Source: Kmv34 sp964524965
GTDB lineage: Bacteria > Aerophobota > Aerophobia > Aerophobales > B3-G15
Direction: 5' to 3'
Assembly: GCA_964524965.1 (NCBI GenBank)
Contig: CAZGDY010000005.1
Span: 1-34,516, forward strand
DNA length: 34,516 nucleotides
The position numbers were made by a program, and so were the translations under genes. The notes beneath the pieces were generated by a model. That model made no database searches, was not told where the DNA came from, and was given only the letters and a program-made list of their open reading frames with translations. This document shows, piece after piece, positions 1-6,971 of the stretch (its first letter is position 1; each line of letters starts with the position of its first letter).

Positions 1-36
1 GGAGGCCGCTGCTCTGTCCTTCTGAGCTACAGGCGC
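1..36 (-). tRNA. tRNA-Arg (anticodon CC-, probably CCT), 5' part, cut by window edge
   Basis: Read on the minus strand, the sequence begins GCGCCTG-TA-GCTC, with a nine-base D loop, GAGC, A and then a GCGGC anticodon stem. This is the order and spacing of a tRNA 5' half (7-bp acceptor arm, 4-bp D stem, 5-bp anticodon stem). The anticodon loop reads C-T-C-C before the window ends, so anticodon positions 34 and 35 are CC. Together with the acceptor sequence this fits tRNA-Arg(CCT); the third anticodon base and the 3' half lie outside the window. Confidence 0.85.
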
Positions 37-42
37 ATAGGT

Positions 43-71
43 TTTATAGGATAGCGGTTTCAATTTTTCAA
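43..71 (-). promoter_or_regulatory. Promoter of the tRNA-Arg gene
   Basis: On the minus strand there is TTGAAA (plus-strand 66-71), a 17-base spacer and TATAAA (plus-strand 43-48). Both boxes match the sigma-70 consensus at five of six bases with ideal spacing. The expected start site lies about seven bases past the -10 box, which is at or within a base or two of the tRNA 5' end (36). Confidence 0.6.
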
Positions 72-456
72 ATATATTTATTTTTGAGAACTTGTTCTTT
101 TTCCCTTTGCTTCCCTAATATATATAATCCCCCTGTCCAAGTCAATATTTTGCCTTTTTGCCCTTCCTCAAACATACTCACCTTACTTGTACTCTTTCGG
201 TAAAAAGTGTTTAGTATCATTATAGCCAAGTACTCTTTTTTCTTGCCCAGAGAGAAAGATTATGGTAAGATTAAAATTGTAGGATTTCGGTGAATAATAA
301 GTCCAGAAAATTTTAGAGGGGGATGACCGAATACAGCAAGTCGTAAGAAAACTCAATTTCAATGACGAGCTTAGAGTAGTTTGCCGAATCCGGGTTTAAA
401 GAAAGTTCCGCCCAAAAATTAAAAAAAATTAGTAATATAATTGAAAAGAGTGAAAA
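72..456. other. Gene-free stretch between tRNA and the enolase-superfamily gene
   Basis: No convincing gene is seen on either strand. The left half is very A+T-rich. The segment around 315-415 has a somewhat higher G+C, but its only open frame (minus, 313-516) runs into the next gene, lacks a ribosome site and matches no family I recognise. No strong hairpin or promoter was found. Confidence 0.5.
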
Positions 457-1569
457 ATGAAAATTACCGATGTCAAAGCTTTTAGTCTTAGTGCTCCTCT
501 TAAAGAACCGTGGCAAATTGCCAAAATAGCAATGAAAGAAATGACCACTACTATTGTTGAAATTTTTACTGATGAAGGAATAAGCGGAATTGGTGAATGT
601 TTGACTCGATTAAGCCCACTGACTACTTGTTCAATTGTTAATGAAATATTTAAGCCTATATTAGTTGGAGCTGATCCTTTAGATGTAGCAGTACTATGGG
701 AAAAAATGTTTTCCACTATGAGGAGCAGGGGTCATCATAAGGGATTTATGATTGAAGCCATAAGTGGAGTGGATATTGCTTTATGGGATGTTATGGGAAA
801 AGCATTGGGTCTTCCAATCCACAAGCTTTTAGGAGGATGTTATCGAGACAGAATAAAGGTATATGCCTCCTCATTGTTATTCAAGGATACCAATATCTTA
901 GTAAAAGAAGCTATAAAATTGGTGGAGGAAGGCTATCCTGCCATAAAACTCAAGATAGGACAAGGGTTAGAAAAAGATATTCAAAATGTTAAAACAATTA
1001 GAAAAGCCATTGGTGATGGAATCCAACTTATGGTAGATGCAAATAGTGCCTTTGACTCCTTCACGGCTATCCAATTAGCCAGAAAGTTAGAACCGTATGA
1101 TATCTTTTGGTTCGAAGAACCAGTCCCTCCAGATGATATTGATGGCTATGCAAAGATCAGTAAAACATCGCCAATACCAGTAGCAGCAGGAGAGTCCGAA
1201 TTCACTAAGTTTGGTTTTAGAGACTTAATTACTAAGGGAGGAGTAGCTATTATTCAACCTGATGTTTCGAGAGCTGGAGGAATCTCAGAATGTAAGAAAA
1301 TAACTGATATGGCTAGTGCTTATAACTTGCCCTACAGTCCTCACACTGGAGCTTCCGGAGCAATAAACATTGCAGCTTCCCTTCAGTTAGCAGCGGGGAT
1401 TTCTAACTTTTTGATTTTTGAATATATGTATCCTCCTAATCCTCTAAGAGAAAACATCTTACAAGAGCCCTTACCAAAACCTAAAAATGGATATATTCCA
1501 ATTTCTAATGAGCCTGGCTTAGGAATAAAATTAAATAGGAAAGTTGTCTCTAAATATTTAAAGTGTTAA
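457..1569 (+). CDS. Enolase-superfamily enzyme, mandelate racemase/muconate lactonizing type
   Basis: A 370-residue protein of normal length for the family. The N-terminal capping domain covers roughly residues 1-125 and the (beta/alpha)7-beta barrel the rest. Active-site residues are visible: K164-x-K166 on strand 2 (KLKIG), metal ligands D194 (VDAN), E220 (FEEP) and E246 (AGES), and a D269 (QPDVSRAGG) / H296 (SPHTG) dyad with E322. This set belongs to the KxK plus His-Asp subgroup, which abstracts a proton alpha to a carboxylate and includes mandelate racemase and sugar-acid dehydratases. The substrate cannot be read from sequence. The ATG at 457 has only a weak AAGAG-type ribosome site eight bases upstream. 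The gene stands alone, and its 3' end is echoed beyond the nearby gap (see the repeats). Confidence 0.9.
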   Translation: MKITDVKAFSLSAPLKEPWQIAKIAMKEMTTTIVEIFTDEGISGIGECLTRLSPLTTCSIVNEIFKPILVGADPLDVAVLWEKMFSTMRSRGHHKGFMIEAISGVDIALWDVMGKALGLPIHKLLGGCYRDRIKVYASSLLFKDTNILVKEAIKLVEEGYPAIKLKIGQGLEKDIQNVKTIRKAIGDGIQLMVDANSAFDSFTAIQLARKLEPYDIFWFEEPVPPDDIDGYAKISKTSPIPVAAGESEFTKFGFRDLITKGGVAIIQPDVSRAGGISECKKITDMASAYNLPYSPHTGASGAINIAASLQLAAGISNFLIFEYMYPPNPLRENILQEPLPKPKNGYIPISNEPGLGIKLNRKVVSKYLKC

Positions 1570-1640
1570 TCTCACACTTCGTTTTTTTCGTACACCAAAA
1601 AAATTAGCAAGGCGGGTCATAAGTTAATCCTAACTGTGTA
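1555..1640 (+). repeat. Imperfect direct repeat, copy 1 (3' end of the enolase-superfamily gene plus flank)
   Basis: This stretch contains the last four codons (Y-L-K-C) and stop of the enolase-superfamily gene plus about 70 bases of flank. It reappears, diverged by scattered substitutions and a six- to seven-base indel, just past the N run. Shared blocks include TATTTAAAGTGTTA, CGTACACCAAA and TTAGCAA. The stop codon is TAA here and TAG in the other copy. Confidence 0.75.
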
Positions 1641-1704
1641 AACAAACACAAAAAAAACACCTCTTAAAATTACAATTTTCTTAGACGTTCCCTCAGTTTG
1701 CTCA

Positions 1705-1714
1705 NNNNNNNNNN
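1705..1714. other. Assembly gap (10 N)
   Basis: Ten Ns. The other two gaps in the window are 100 Ns each, so this one was probably made by a different scaffolding step. The true length is unknown. Confidence 0.95.
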
Positions 1715-1788
1715 TATTTAAAGTGTTAGTCTCACATTTCGTCGTACACCAAAGAAGTTAGCAAAGTGTGTCAGGTTGTATCCTAATC
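1715..1788 (+). repeat. Imperfect direct repeat, copy 2 (last codons of a second enolase-superfamily gene copy)
   Basis: The first bases after the gap read as Y-L-K-C-stop in the same phase as the end of the gene at 457-1569, followed by a flank resembling 1570-1640. Similarity fades where the 3' end of gcvH begins. It is either the tail of a second paralog hidden in the gap or the same locus from a related strain joined by the scaffolder. Confidence 0.75.
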
Positions 1789-2163
1789 TTTTTTTATTAT
1801 CTTTTCATAATCCGAAGCACTAAGCAGTGACTCCACTTCGGACATATCAGAAATTTTTATTTTTACCAACCATCCTTCACCGTGAGGATCGTTGTTGATA
1901 GAAGAAAGGTCCTCGCCAAGTTTTTCGTTAACTTCTATTATCTCTCCGCTAACCGGTGAGGGAACATCAAAAGCTGTTTTAATTGATTCTAAATTACAAA
2001 ATGGTTCTTTTTGCTTCACTTTCGTACCCTTTGGAGAAAATTCAACATAAACAATTTCTACCAGTTCTTCCTGCCCATGTTGAGTAATACCTACTGTCCC
2101 TACCTCTCCTTCTACTTTAACCCATTGATGAGAATCAAGGTACCTACGATCATCCGAATACAT
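1783..2163 (-). CDS. gcvH: Glycine cleavage system H protein
   Basis: A 126-residue lipoyl-domain protein, full length for GcvH. It carries the methylamine-bearing lipoyl arm between the P, T and L proteins of the glycine cleavage system in the cytoplasm. The modified lysine is K62, in E-S-I-K-T; the family usually reads ESVKAxSD, so the FDV that follows is slightly unusual. The early HQWV and GIT..GQ blocks and the VPSPVSGEIIEVN hairpin are all present. The ATG at 2163 is preceded by a strong AAGGAGGT ribosome site seven to eight bases away. No gcvT, gcvP or lpd lies in the window. The 297 bases upstream (2164-2460) contain no recognisable glycine riboswitch. Confidence 0.95.
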   Translation of the reverse strand: MYSDDRRYLDSHQWVKVEGEVGTVGITQHGQEELVEIVYVEFSPKGTKVKQKEPFCNLESIKTAFDVPSPVSGEIIEVNEKLGEDLSSINNDPHGEGWLVKIKISDMSEVESLLSASDYEKIIKKD

Positions 2164-2460
2164 TACTCTACCTCCTTATATAATATGTTTAATTAGTAAT
2201 AATCTAGTTTAGCATTTGCGACTGTAATCCCTTTAAAAATAAGGTTAATCCGAAAAATAAACTCTTTCCTTCCCAGAGATTTATAAATACATCCCTCCAT
2301 TTTAAATTGCGAACATTACTCAAAAAATATGATTCGTGCACACATAAGTTCTTTGAGCTCAATTACTAGATAAATATAATTCAATAGCTCCCTGAGGAGT
2401 CAAGTTCATGAAATAAAATATAAAAACCCGAAGGAGATTTTGCTCTATTTTCTTCTCTTA

Positions 2461-4098
2461 TTAGTCCGGTCGAGGTAGAAGTTTTGCCTGTTCCACAATT
2501 TGAGGAATAACTTTCTCCCAGGCTACAGCCATAATGTGCACTCCATTAACTCCTTCGATTTGTCTCAACTGGGAGATAATTTCTGTACAAATTTTTATTC
2601 CTTCTTTCCTGGCATCTTTTGCACCCTTCATTCTATTAATAATCTCTTCAGGAATACTGACCCCTGAAACAGAATCACGCATGTAACGTGCCATCCCGAT
2701 TGACTTTATAGGGATAACTCCAGCAAGTATATACACTTTATTAGCAAGCCCCTCATTTCTGAGTATCGAGAGCCATTTTTCAAACTTTGCTACATCAAAT
2801 ACAGCCTGAGTTTGTATAAAATCACAACCGGCATCTATTTTCTTAGCTAATCTCGTAGATCTAAACTCAAAAGGATCAGCGCCAGGATTTTCTACTGCTC
2901 CGATAAACAGCGAAGGAGGAGAGGATAACTTGTCACCTGACAAAAATCTACTCTCATTTCGCATCATCCTTAAAGCAAGAATAAGCTGGACCGAATCAAT
3001 ATCGTAAACATTTTTAGCCTGAGGGTGATTACCGAATTTCTGGTGATCTCCAGACAGACATAAAAAATTCTTCACCCCAAGACCGGCAGCACCTAAAACA
3101 TCGCTTTGAAGAGCTAAGCGATTGCGGTCTCGGGTAACCATTTGTACAATTGGTTCAACTCCTAATCGAAGAAGGATGATAGCACAAGCTATGCTTGACA
3201 TTCTTGTGACAGCTGTTTGATTGTCAGTAATATTAATCGCATCAGTATAGCCTCTGAGAAGTTCTACTTTATCTTTGACTGGTTGAGGGTCTGCTCCTTT
3301 AGGTGGACCAAGTTCACCGGTTATCGCGAATGCACCTTTTTTCAAAATCCTCTCTAATCTGCTTTCTGAAACTAGATGGGTAATATTTGTAGTCCTTTTT
3401 GTATCAACTTCTATGAGCGAAGAGATTTCTTCTGGAGATTTCGCTTTTGAGGTTATTTTTAATCTACGTAACCCCCCGTCTCGTGAAGTGGACCAGTTCT
3501 TGGGTGGGATTATTTTTTTTAAGACACTTAACTCCCCTCTTTTTTTTAATCTATCTATTATAAGTTGCCAGCCACATTCTATCTCTGAATTTATTTCGCA
3601 CTTTCCATCCACTGACCCACCGCAGGGTCCGTTTAACAAACTCTTGGAACAACGAGTAACAGGACAAATTCCCCCTGTCATACCTAAAAGGCATTCCCCG
3701 CATAATTGGCACCTTTCTTCAAAATTTCCAAAGCGAATAATTTCTCCTAAAAATAAGCTATCGCATCCTGGATATACAGGTTTTTCCAGATTTTCGGCAA
3801 CTGTTTGAACCCCATTCCCACAGGTTAATACCAGGAGAGCATCTGATTGCTCAATTTCTGATTTATGTTCTCGAAAAAATTTCAGGTTATTCAATTTGTG
3901 GCAGGCAAGATCAAGAACCACCCAACCCGACACAATTTTTTCAATTTCCTCCAGCTTATCCTTCATCCTCTTAACTTCTTCCTCCCCTCCTGTTTTACAC
4001 AAGGTAGCGCACTCACCGCAACCACATATAAAAATCGATTTATAGGAAGCCAAAAATCGGGTAATCTCCTTAAACGGTTTTTGCTTTGTAGCAATCAT
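2461..4098 (-). CDS. metF: Fused MetV-MetF: zinc/Fe-S MTHFR partner domain plus 5,10-methylene-THF reductase
   Basis: A 545-residue protein made of two parts that are separate neighbouring genes in acetogens. Residues about 20-200 are MetV-like (the 'MTHFR C-terminal' family). Cysteines C25, C27, C30 and C34 are followed by TGG, and then C130-x2-C133-x2-C136, C145, C150, C159 (GPCGG), C167 and C175 follow. From about residue 247 it is a MetF TIM barrel: GELGPPKG (E262), TDN (292-293) and TRDRN (322-326). The reaction is reduction of methylene-THF to methyl-THF, a step of the Wood-Ljungdahl methyl branch. The cysteine domain presumably lets the flavin enzyme take electrons from an iron-sulfur donor. 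The ribosome site is weak (AGAAG). The nearby gcvH and lipoyl transferase share the one-carbon theme. The open frame is continuous through the linker, so this is a true fusion in the assembly. Confidence 0.92.
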   Translation of the reverse strand: MIATKQKPFKEITRFLASYKSIFICGCGECATLCKTGGEEEVKRMKDKLEEIEKIVSGWVVLDLACHKLNNLKFFREHKSEIEQSDALLVLTCGNGVQTVAENLEKPVYPGCDSLFLGEIIRFGNFEERCQLCGECLLGMTGGICPVTRCSKSLLNGPCGGSVDGKCEINSEIECGWQLIIDRLKKRGELSVLKKIIPPKNWSTSRDGGLRRLKITSKAKSPEEISSLIEVDTKRTTNITHLVSESRLERILKKGAFAITGELGPPKGADPQPVKDKVELLRGYTDAINITDNQTAVTRMSSIACAIILLRLGVEPIVQMVTRDRNRLALQSDVLGAAGLGVKNFLCLSGDHQKFGNHPQAKNVYDIDSVQLILALRMMRNESRFLSGDKLSSPPSLFIGAVENPGADPFEFRSTRLAKKIDAGCDFIQTQAVFDVAKFEKWLSILRNEGLANKVYILAGVIPIKSIGMARYMRDSVSGVSIPEEIINRMKGAKDARKEGIKICTEIISQLRQIEGVNGVHIMAVAWEKVIPQIVEQAKLLPRPD

Positions 4099-4134
4099 TT
4101 TTAACTTCTGAATTTTTAAGTTTGGGTCAAATTT

Positions 4135-4338
4135 TTACTTAATAATAAATACAAAATGATACTCTTTATTAAATTTAAACCCTTTCTTGTCTTTCTTTAA
4201 ACTTTTCCCTCTGAAGCATCCATCAGCTATCATCTTAATAGCACTCACCGCACCTTTTTGCCTTATGTTTTCCCCCATAGTTATTCTGAAACACCAATCT
4301 TCTTCCTGCACCTCAAAGTAATATTTCCTCCTGCACAC
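4135..4338 (-). CDS. Possible small protein upstream of the MetV-MetF gene, unrecognised
   Basis: A 67-residue open frame beginning at GTG and ending 36 bases before the reductase start on the same strand. It is lysine/aromatic-rich with two cysteines (C2, C16 by this start) and matches no family I know. An AGGAGG sequence lies inside its first codons rather than ahead of the GTG, so either the start is further in or the frame is not translated. It could be a remnant of a longer gene or leader sequence. Confidence 0.25.
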   Translation of the reverse strand: MCRRKYYFEVQEEDWCFRITMGENIRQKGAVSAIKMIADGCFRGKSLKKDKKGFKFNKEYHFVFIIK

Positions 4339-4458
4339 AAGAGAGAGAACTTCCTATCAAATATCATAAAATTATTTTCCTTTCTGATTTTGTGGCCTAT
4401 AGTTCTATAATTGTTTACAATATATTTTATACAATTCGCCAAAAGTGTCAAAAAAACC

Positions 4459-4487
4459 TTGACATATTATGTTTTTCTTGATTAAGT
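4459..4487 (+). promoter_or_regulatory. Candidate promoter of the lipoyl transferase gene
   Basis: A perfect -35 box TTGACA (4459-4464) is followed 17 bases later by TTAAGT (4482-4487), which matches the -10 consensus at only three positions. It points toward the gene starting at 4557. The -35 is convincing; the -10 is not. Confidence 0.35.
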
Positions 4488-4556
4488 ATGAAAAAGTAAC
4501 ATCCTCTTCATCCACGAAAGGATAGAGCTTTTGATAAATTTCATCAGGAGAAAAGC

Positions 4557-5312
4557 GTGCTCCAAAACTCAAATAAAATGAAACCTTCTGTTCCCATTCC
4601 TATAAATATACCGACTAATTATAAAAAGTGGCTTCTGATTAATCACGGTGTAGCAGATTCCGCTAAAATTATAGCTAAAGAAGAAAAAATAGCTTCTAAG
4701 GTAGGGAAAGGGGAACTACCACCTGTTTTGAAGTTGTGGATAGCCTCCCAAGAATGTTTTGTTTTAGGAAAAAATTATGCCAAAAAATTGGAAAAGCAAG
4801 GGAGGATGGATAAAGTAAGAAGAGAGGGAATTCCTATTGTTCTTCGCTCAAGTGGAGGAGAAGCAATTCTTCACAACTTTACCTGTCTTAATCTTGGAGT
4901 AATTACTCCTCGTCAATTTTATCCTGATGCTTTTATTATAGGCAAAGCTTTTACTTTATTTTCATCCGGGATAGTACAATTTTTTGAAAAAATGAAAATT
5001 CCCATCTCTTTTGGTAAAACTAAAACTTTCTGTCCTGGTCCCTACGATCTCCTCGTGGGAGAAAGAAAAATAGCGGGAATCTCTCTTTTATTGAGAGGAA
5101 ATTTTTCTTTAGTGCATGGAACTTTATTTATCAACAGCAAAAAAAACTACGGGGAAAAACTTAAAGTATTTTACCCTTCCCTTGATGATGAGTTTACTTC
5201 TCTTAGAACTTTAATGGGAAAGCGTATAAATATGGAAGAAGTAATTAGCGCTATTATCCAAAGTTACAAAATTAGCTTGAATATAACTTTTGAAGATAAT
5301 AAACTGTCTTGA
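4557..5312 (+). CDS. Lipoate/octanoate protein ligase family (LipM/LplA-type), probably an octanoyltransferase
   Basis: A 251-residue member of the biotin/lipoyl A/B ligase fold. The lipoyl-binding stretch LRSSGGEAILH is at 97-106 and the lysine loop GERKIAGIS at 168-176 (K171), followed by HGTLFIN at 187-193. C159 in F-C-P-G-P-Y-D sits where LipM octanoyltransferases carry their acyl-cysteine and where LplA ligases lack one. I therefore favour transfer of octanoyl from acyl carrier protein to GcvH over free-lipoate ligation; this is an inference from one residue. The start is GTG at 4557, with AGGAG six bases upstream; an in-frame ATG at 4578 lacks such a site. It is divergent from the reductase gene and close to gcvH, its likely acceptor. 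No lipA is in the window. Confidence 0.85.
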   Translation: MLQNSNKMKPSVPIPINIPTNYKKWLLINHGVADSAKIIAKEEKIASKVGKGELPPVLKLWIASQECFVLGKNYAKKLEKQGRMDKVRREGIPIVLRSSGGEAILHNFTCLNLGVITPRQFYPDAFIIGKAFTLFSSGIVQFFEKMKIPISFGKTKTFCPGPYDLLVGERKIAGISLLLRGNFSLVHGTLFINSKKNYGEKLKVFYPSLDDEFTSLRTLMGKRINMEEVISAIIQSYKISLNITFEDNKLS

Positions 5313-5474
5313 ATCCTTGATAATTGTACAATTTTTAATCTTCAGGAATAAGCTCTAAAAGAAACTTCTACAGCAGAAAATTAGCTACCTATTGGTTTTT
5401 TTATTACCTACATAAAATTCGGCCAGCTTTTCTTAGGGGAGAAAATTCAAAAAAGACCACTCTAGGAAAAGATT

Positions 5475-6446
5475 TTAATCTTCCAGAGAACTCTTTAGAG
5501 CAGCAATTGCTACCTCAAGTTGTTGATTATCGGGCTCCTTGGTAGTTATTCTTTGAAGCCACAGTCCCGGAGAAATCAAAACTCTCACTAAAGGATGGGC
5601 AGCTTTTTTCCCGGAAAATTTAATTACCTCATAAGATATTCCCGCAATAAGAGGTATAAAAAGAAATCTAATAAATCTTTCCTGGATATTTTGAGGTCTT
5701 CCTAAAAACATAAAGATCCCTATGCTTATTAACATAACTATCAAAAGAAAGCTCGTCCCACAGCGAGGATGATGAGTAGAATACTTCTTAACATTGCCCG
5801 CAACAAGAGTATCTCCTTTTTCCAAAGCGAAAATACTTTTATGTTCTGCTCCATGATATTCGAATACTCGTCTCATACTTTTCCAAATGGTAATAAGCCA
5901 AAGATAAGCTAAAAAAATTAATATTCTCATTGCACCATCAACTAAATTAAACAAATATCCTTTTTCGATTTCTAAAAGATCGGTAAGAATGAGAGGAAGA
6001 TAAAAGAAAAGAAAAAAGGCAAGAAAACCTCCCAACCCTATACTTAAAGCAATCCAAAAAACGGTAAAAATTCGCTCTTTGACGCTTTTTACCTTATCTT
6101 CTTTTTCAATCTCTTCGCTGCCTTCTTTATTTCCTTCTTCCTCCTGAGCAAGAACATCAGCAGAAAAAGTGAGAGCTTTTATTCCTATATATAACGTCTC
6201 TACCAGAGCTATCGCTCCTCTAACGATCGGAAAATTTAAAAATCGATATTTTTTTGTTAGGGAGATAAAAGGGTCCTTTTTTAACACAATCTCTCCGTTA
6301 CTTTTTCTAACTGCTACTGCTACATATCGAGAAGAGCGCATCATCACCCCTTCAATGACTGCCTGTCCTCCAACCTGCAAATTTTCAGTTGAAGTTTTCT
6401 CCTTTAAATTCGATTCTTTATCAATCTGGTTAATATTATCATCCAT
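5475..6446 (-). CDS. DUF1385 integral membrane protein (YqhQ-like)
   Basis: A 323-residue member of the DUF1385/YqhQ family, whose function is not established. The family signatures are clear: GGQAVIEGVMMR (26-37), YHGAEHK (197-203) and HPRCGTSF (226-233). About four hydrophobic segments are visible (roughly 127-155, 172-188, 232-249 and 258-275). An acidic, glutamate-rich linker lies at about 101-122. The start ATG has AAGGTGA ahead of it, overlapping the stop of the LOG-family gene 15 bases upstream, so it is the last gene of the valS operon. The conserved His/Cys motifs suggest metal binding, but that is only a guess. Confidence 0.9.
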   Translation of the reverse strand: MDDNINQIDKESNLKEKTSTENLQVGGQAVIEGVMMRSSRYVAVAVRKSNGEIVLKKDPFISLTKKYRFLNFPIVRGAIALVETLYIGIKALTFSADVLAQEEEGNKEGSEEIEKEDKVKSVKERIFTVFWIALSIGLGGFLAFFLFFYLPLILTDLLEIEKGYLFNLVDGAMRILIFLAYLWLITIWKSMRRVFEYHGAEHKSIFALEKGDTLVAGNVKKYSTHHPRCGTSFLLIVMLISIGIFMFLGRPQNIQERFIRFLFIPLIAGISYEVIKFSGKKAAHPLVRVLISPGLWLQRITTKEPDNQQLEVAIAALKSSLED

Positions 6447-6461
6447 AATATTTTCACCTTA

Positions 6462-6971
6462 TTAAATGAGTTTAAAAGCTTCCTCGACTGCCTCTTCTGC
6501 AGAATCTGCAATGACAGGACGGGTAGAGAAACTTTTTAAAAAACTTTGAAGCTGGCTGCTTGACAAAATATCTACCCAACCACCTGTTCCTCTAATTATC
6601 ACAGTAGGCTTACCAACATTCAAAGAAAGGGAAATTTCATTTAAGGTTCCCCATCTTCCTGCAATGCCAATGATGGCATCTGAGCTTCTAACCAAAATAT
6701 AATTTCTAGCTCTTCCCAGGTGAGTGGTAAGACCAACGTCCACAAAAGGATTAGCAAAATCTTTATCTCGAGGAAGAATACCTATAGTAAGCCCCTTTGC
6801 CTTTTTTGCTCCTTTACAGGCAGCTTCCATTATTCCTCCTCCACCACCACAAATCAAAATTCCATCTTTTTTGGCAATAAGATAACCTACCTTTTCAGCA
6901 GTTTCTAAAGCAATTTTTGAAAGATTAGTATCCTCAGCATTACTACCACAAACAGCTATTACTTTTCTCAT
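6462..6971 (-). CDS. LOG-family (TIGR00725-type) nucleotide-binding protein
   Basis: A 169-residue Rossmann-like protein. A glycine-rich loop CGGGGGIMEAACKGA spans 41-55, and GRWGTLNE (105-112) replaces the PGGxGTxxE motif of LOG phosphoribohydrolases. This is the shorter branch often annotated TIGR00725, for which no reaction is firmly known; nucleotide or molybdopterin-carrier-like binding has been proposed for relatives. It overlaps the valS stop by four bases (ATG at 6971), so its translation is likely coupled to valS. Confidence 0.88.
   Translation of the reverse strand: MRKVIAVCGSNAEDTNLSKIALETAEKVGYLIAKKDGILICGGGGGIMEAACKGAKKAKGLTIGILPRDKDFANPFVDVGLTTHLGRARNYILVRSSDAIIGIAGRWGTLNEISLSLNVGKPTVIIRGTGGWVDILSSSQLQSFLKSFSTRPVIADSAEEAVEEAFKLI

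Noticed and set aside
2164..2460. Glycine riboswitch ahead of gcvH
   Set aside because: The conserved glycine-aptamer blocks are not present; only short A+T-rich stems occur.
5322..5333. AATTGTACAATT as a terminator of the lipoyl transferase gene
   Set aside because: It is a palindrome of mostly A and T with no loop; only a very weak hairpin could form, followed by a short T run.
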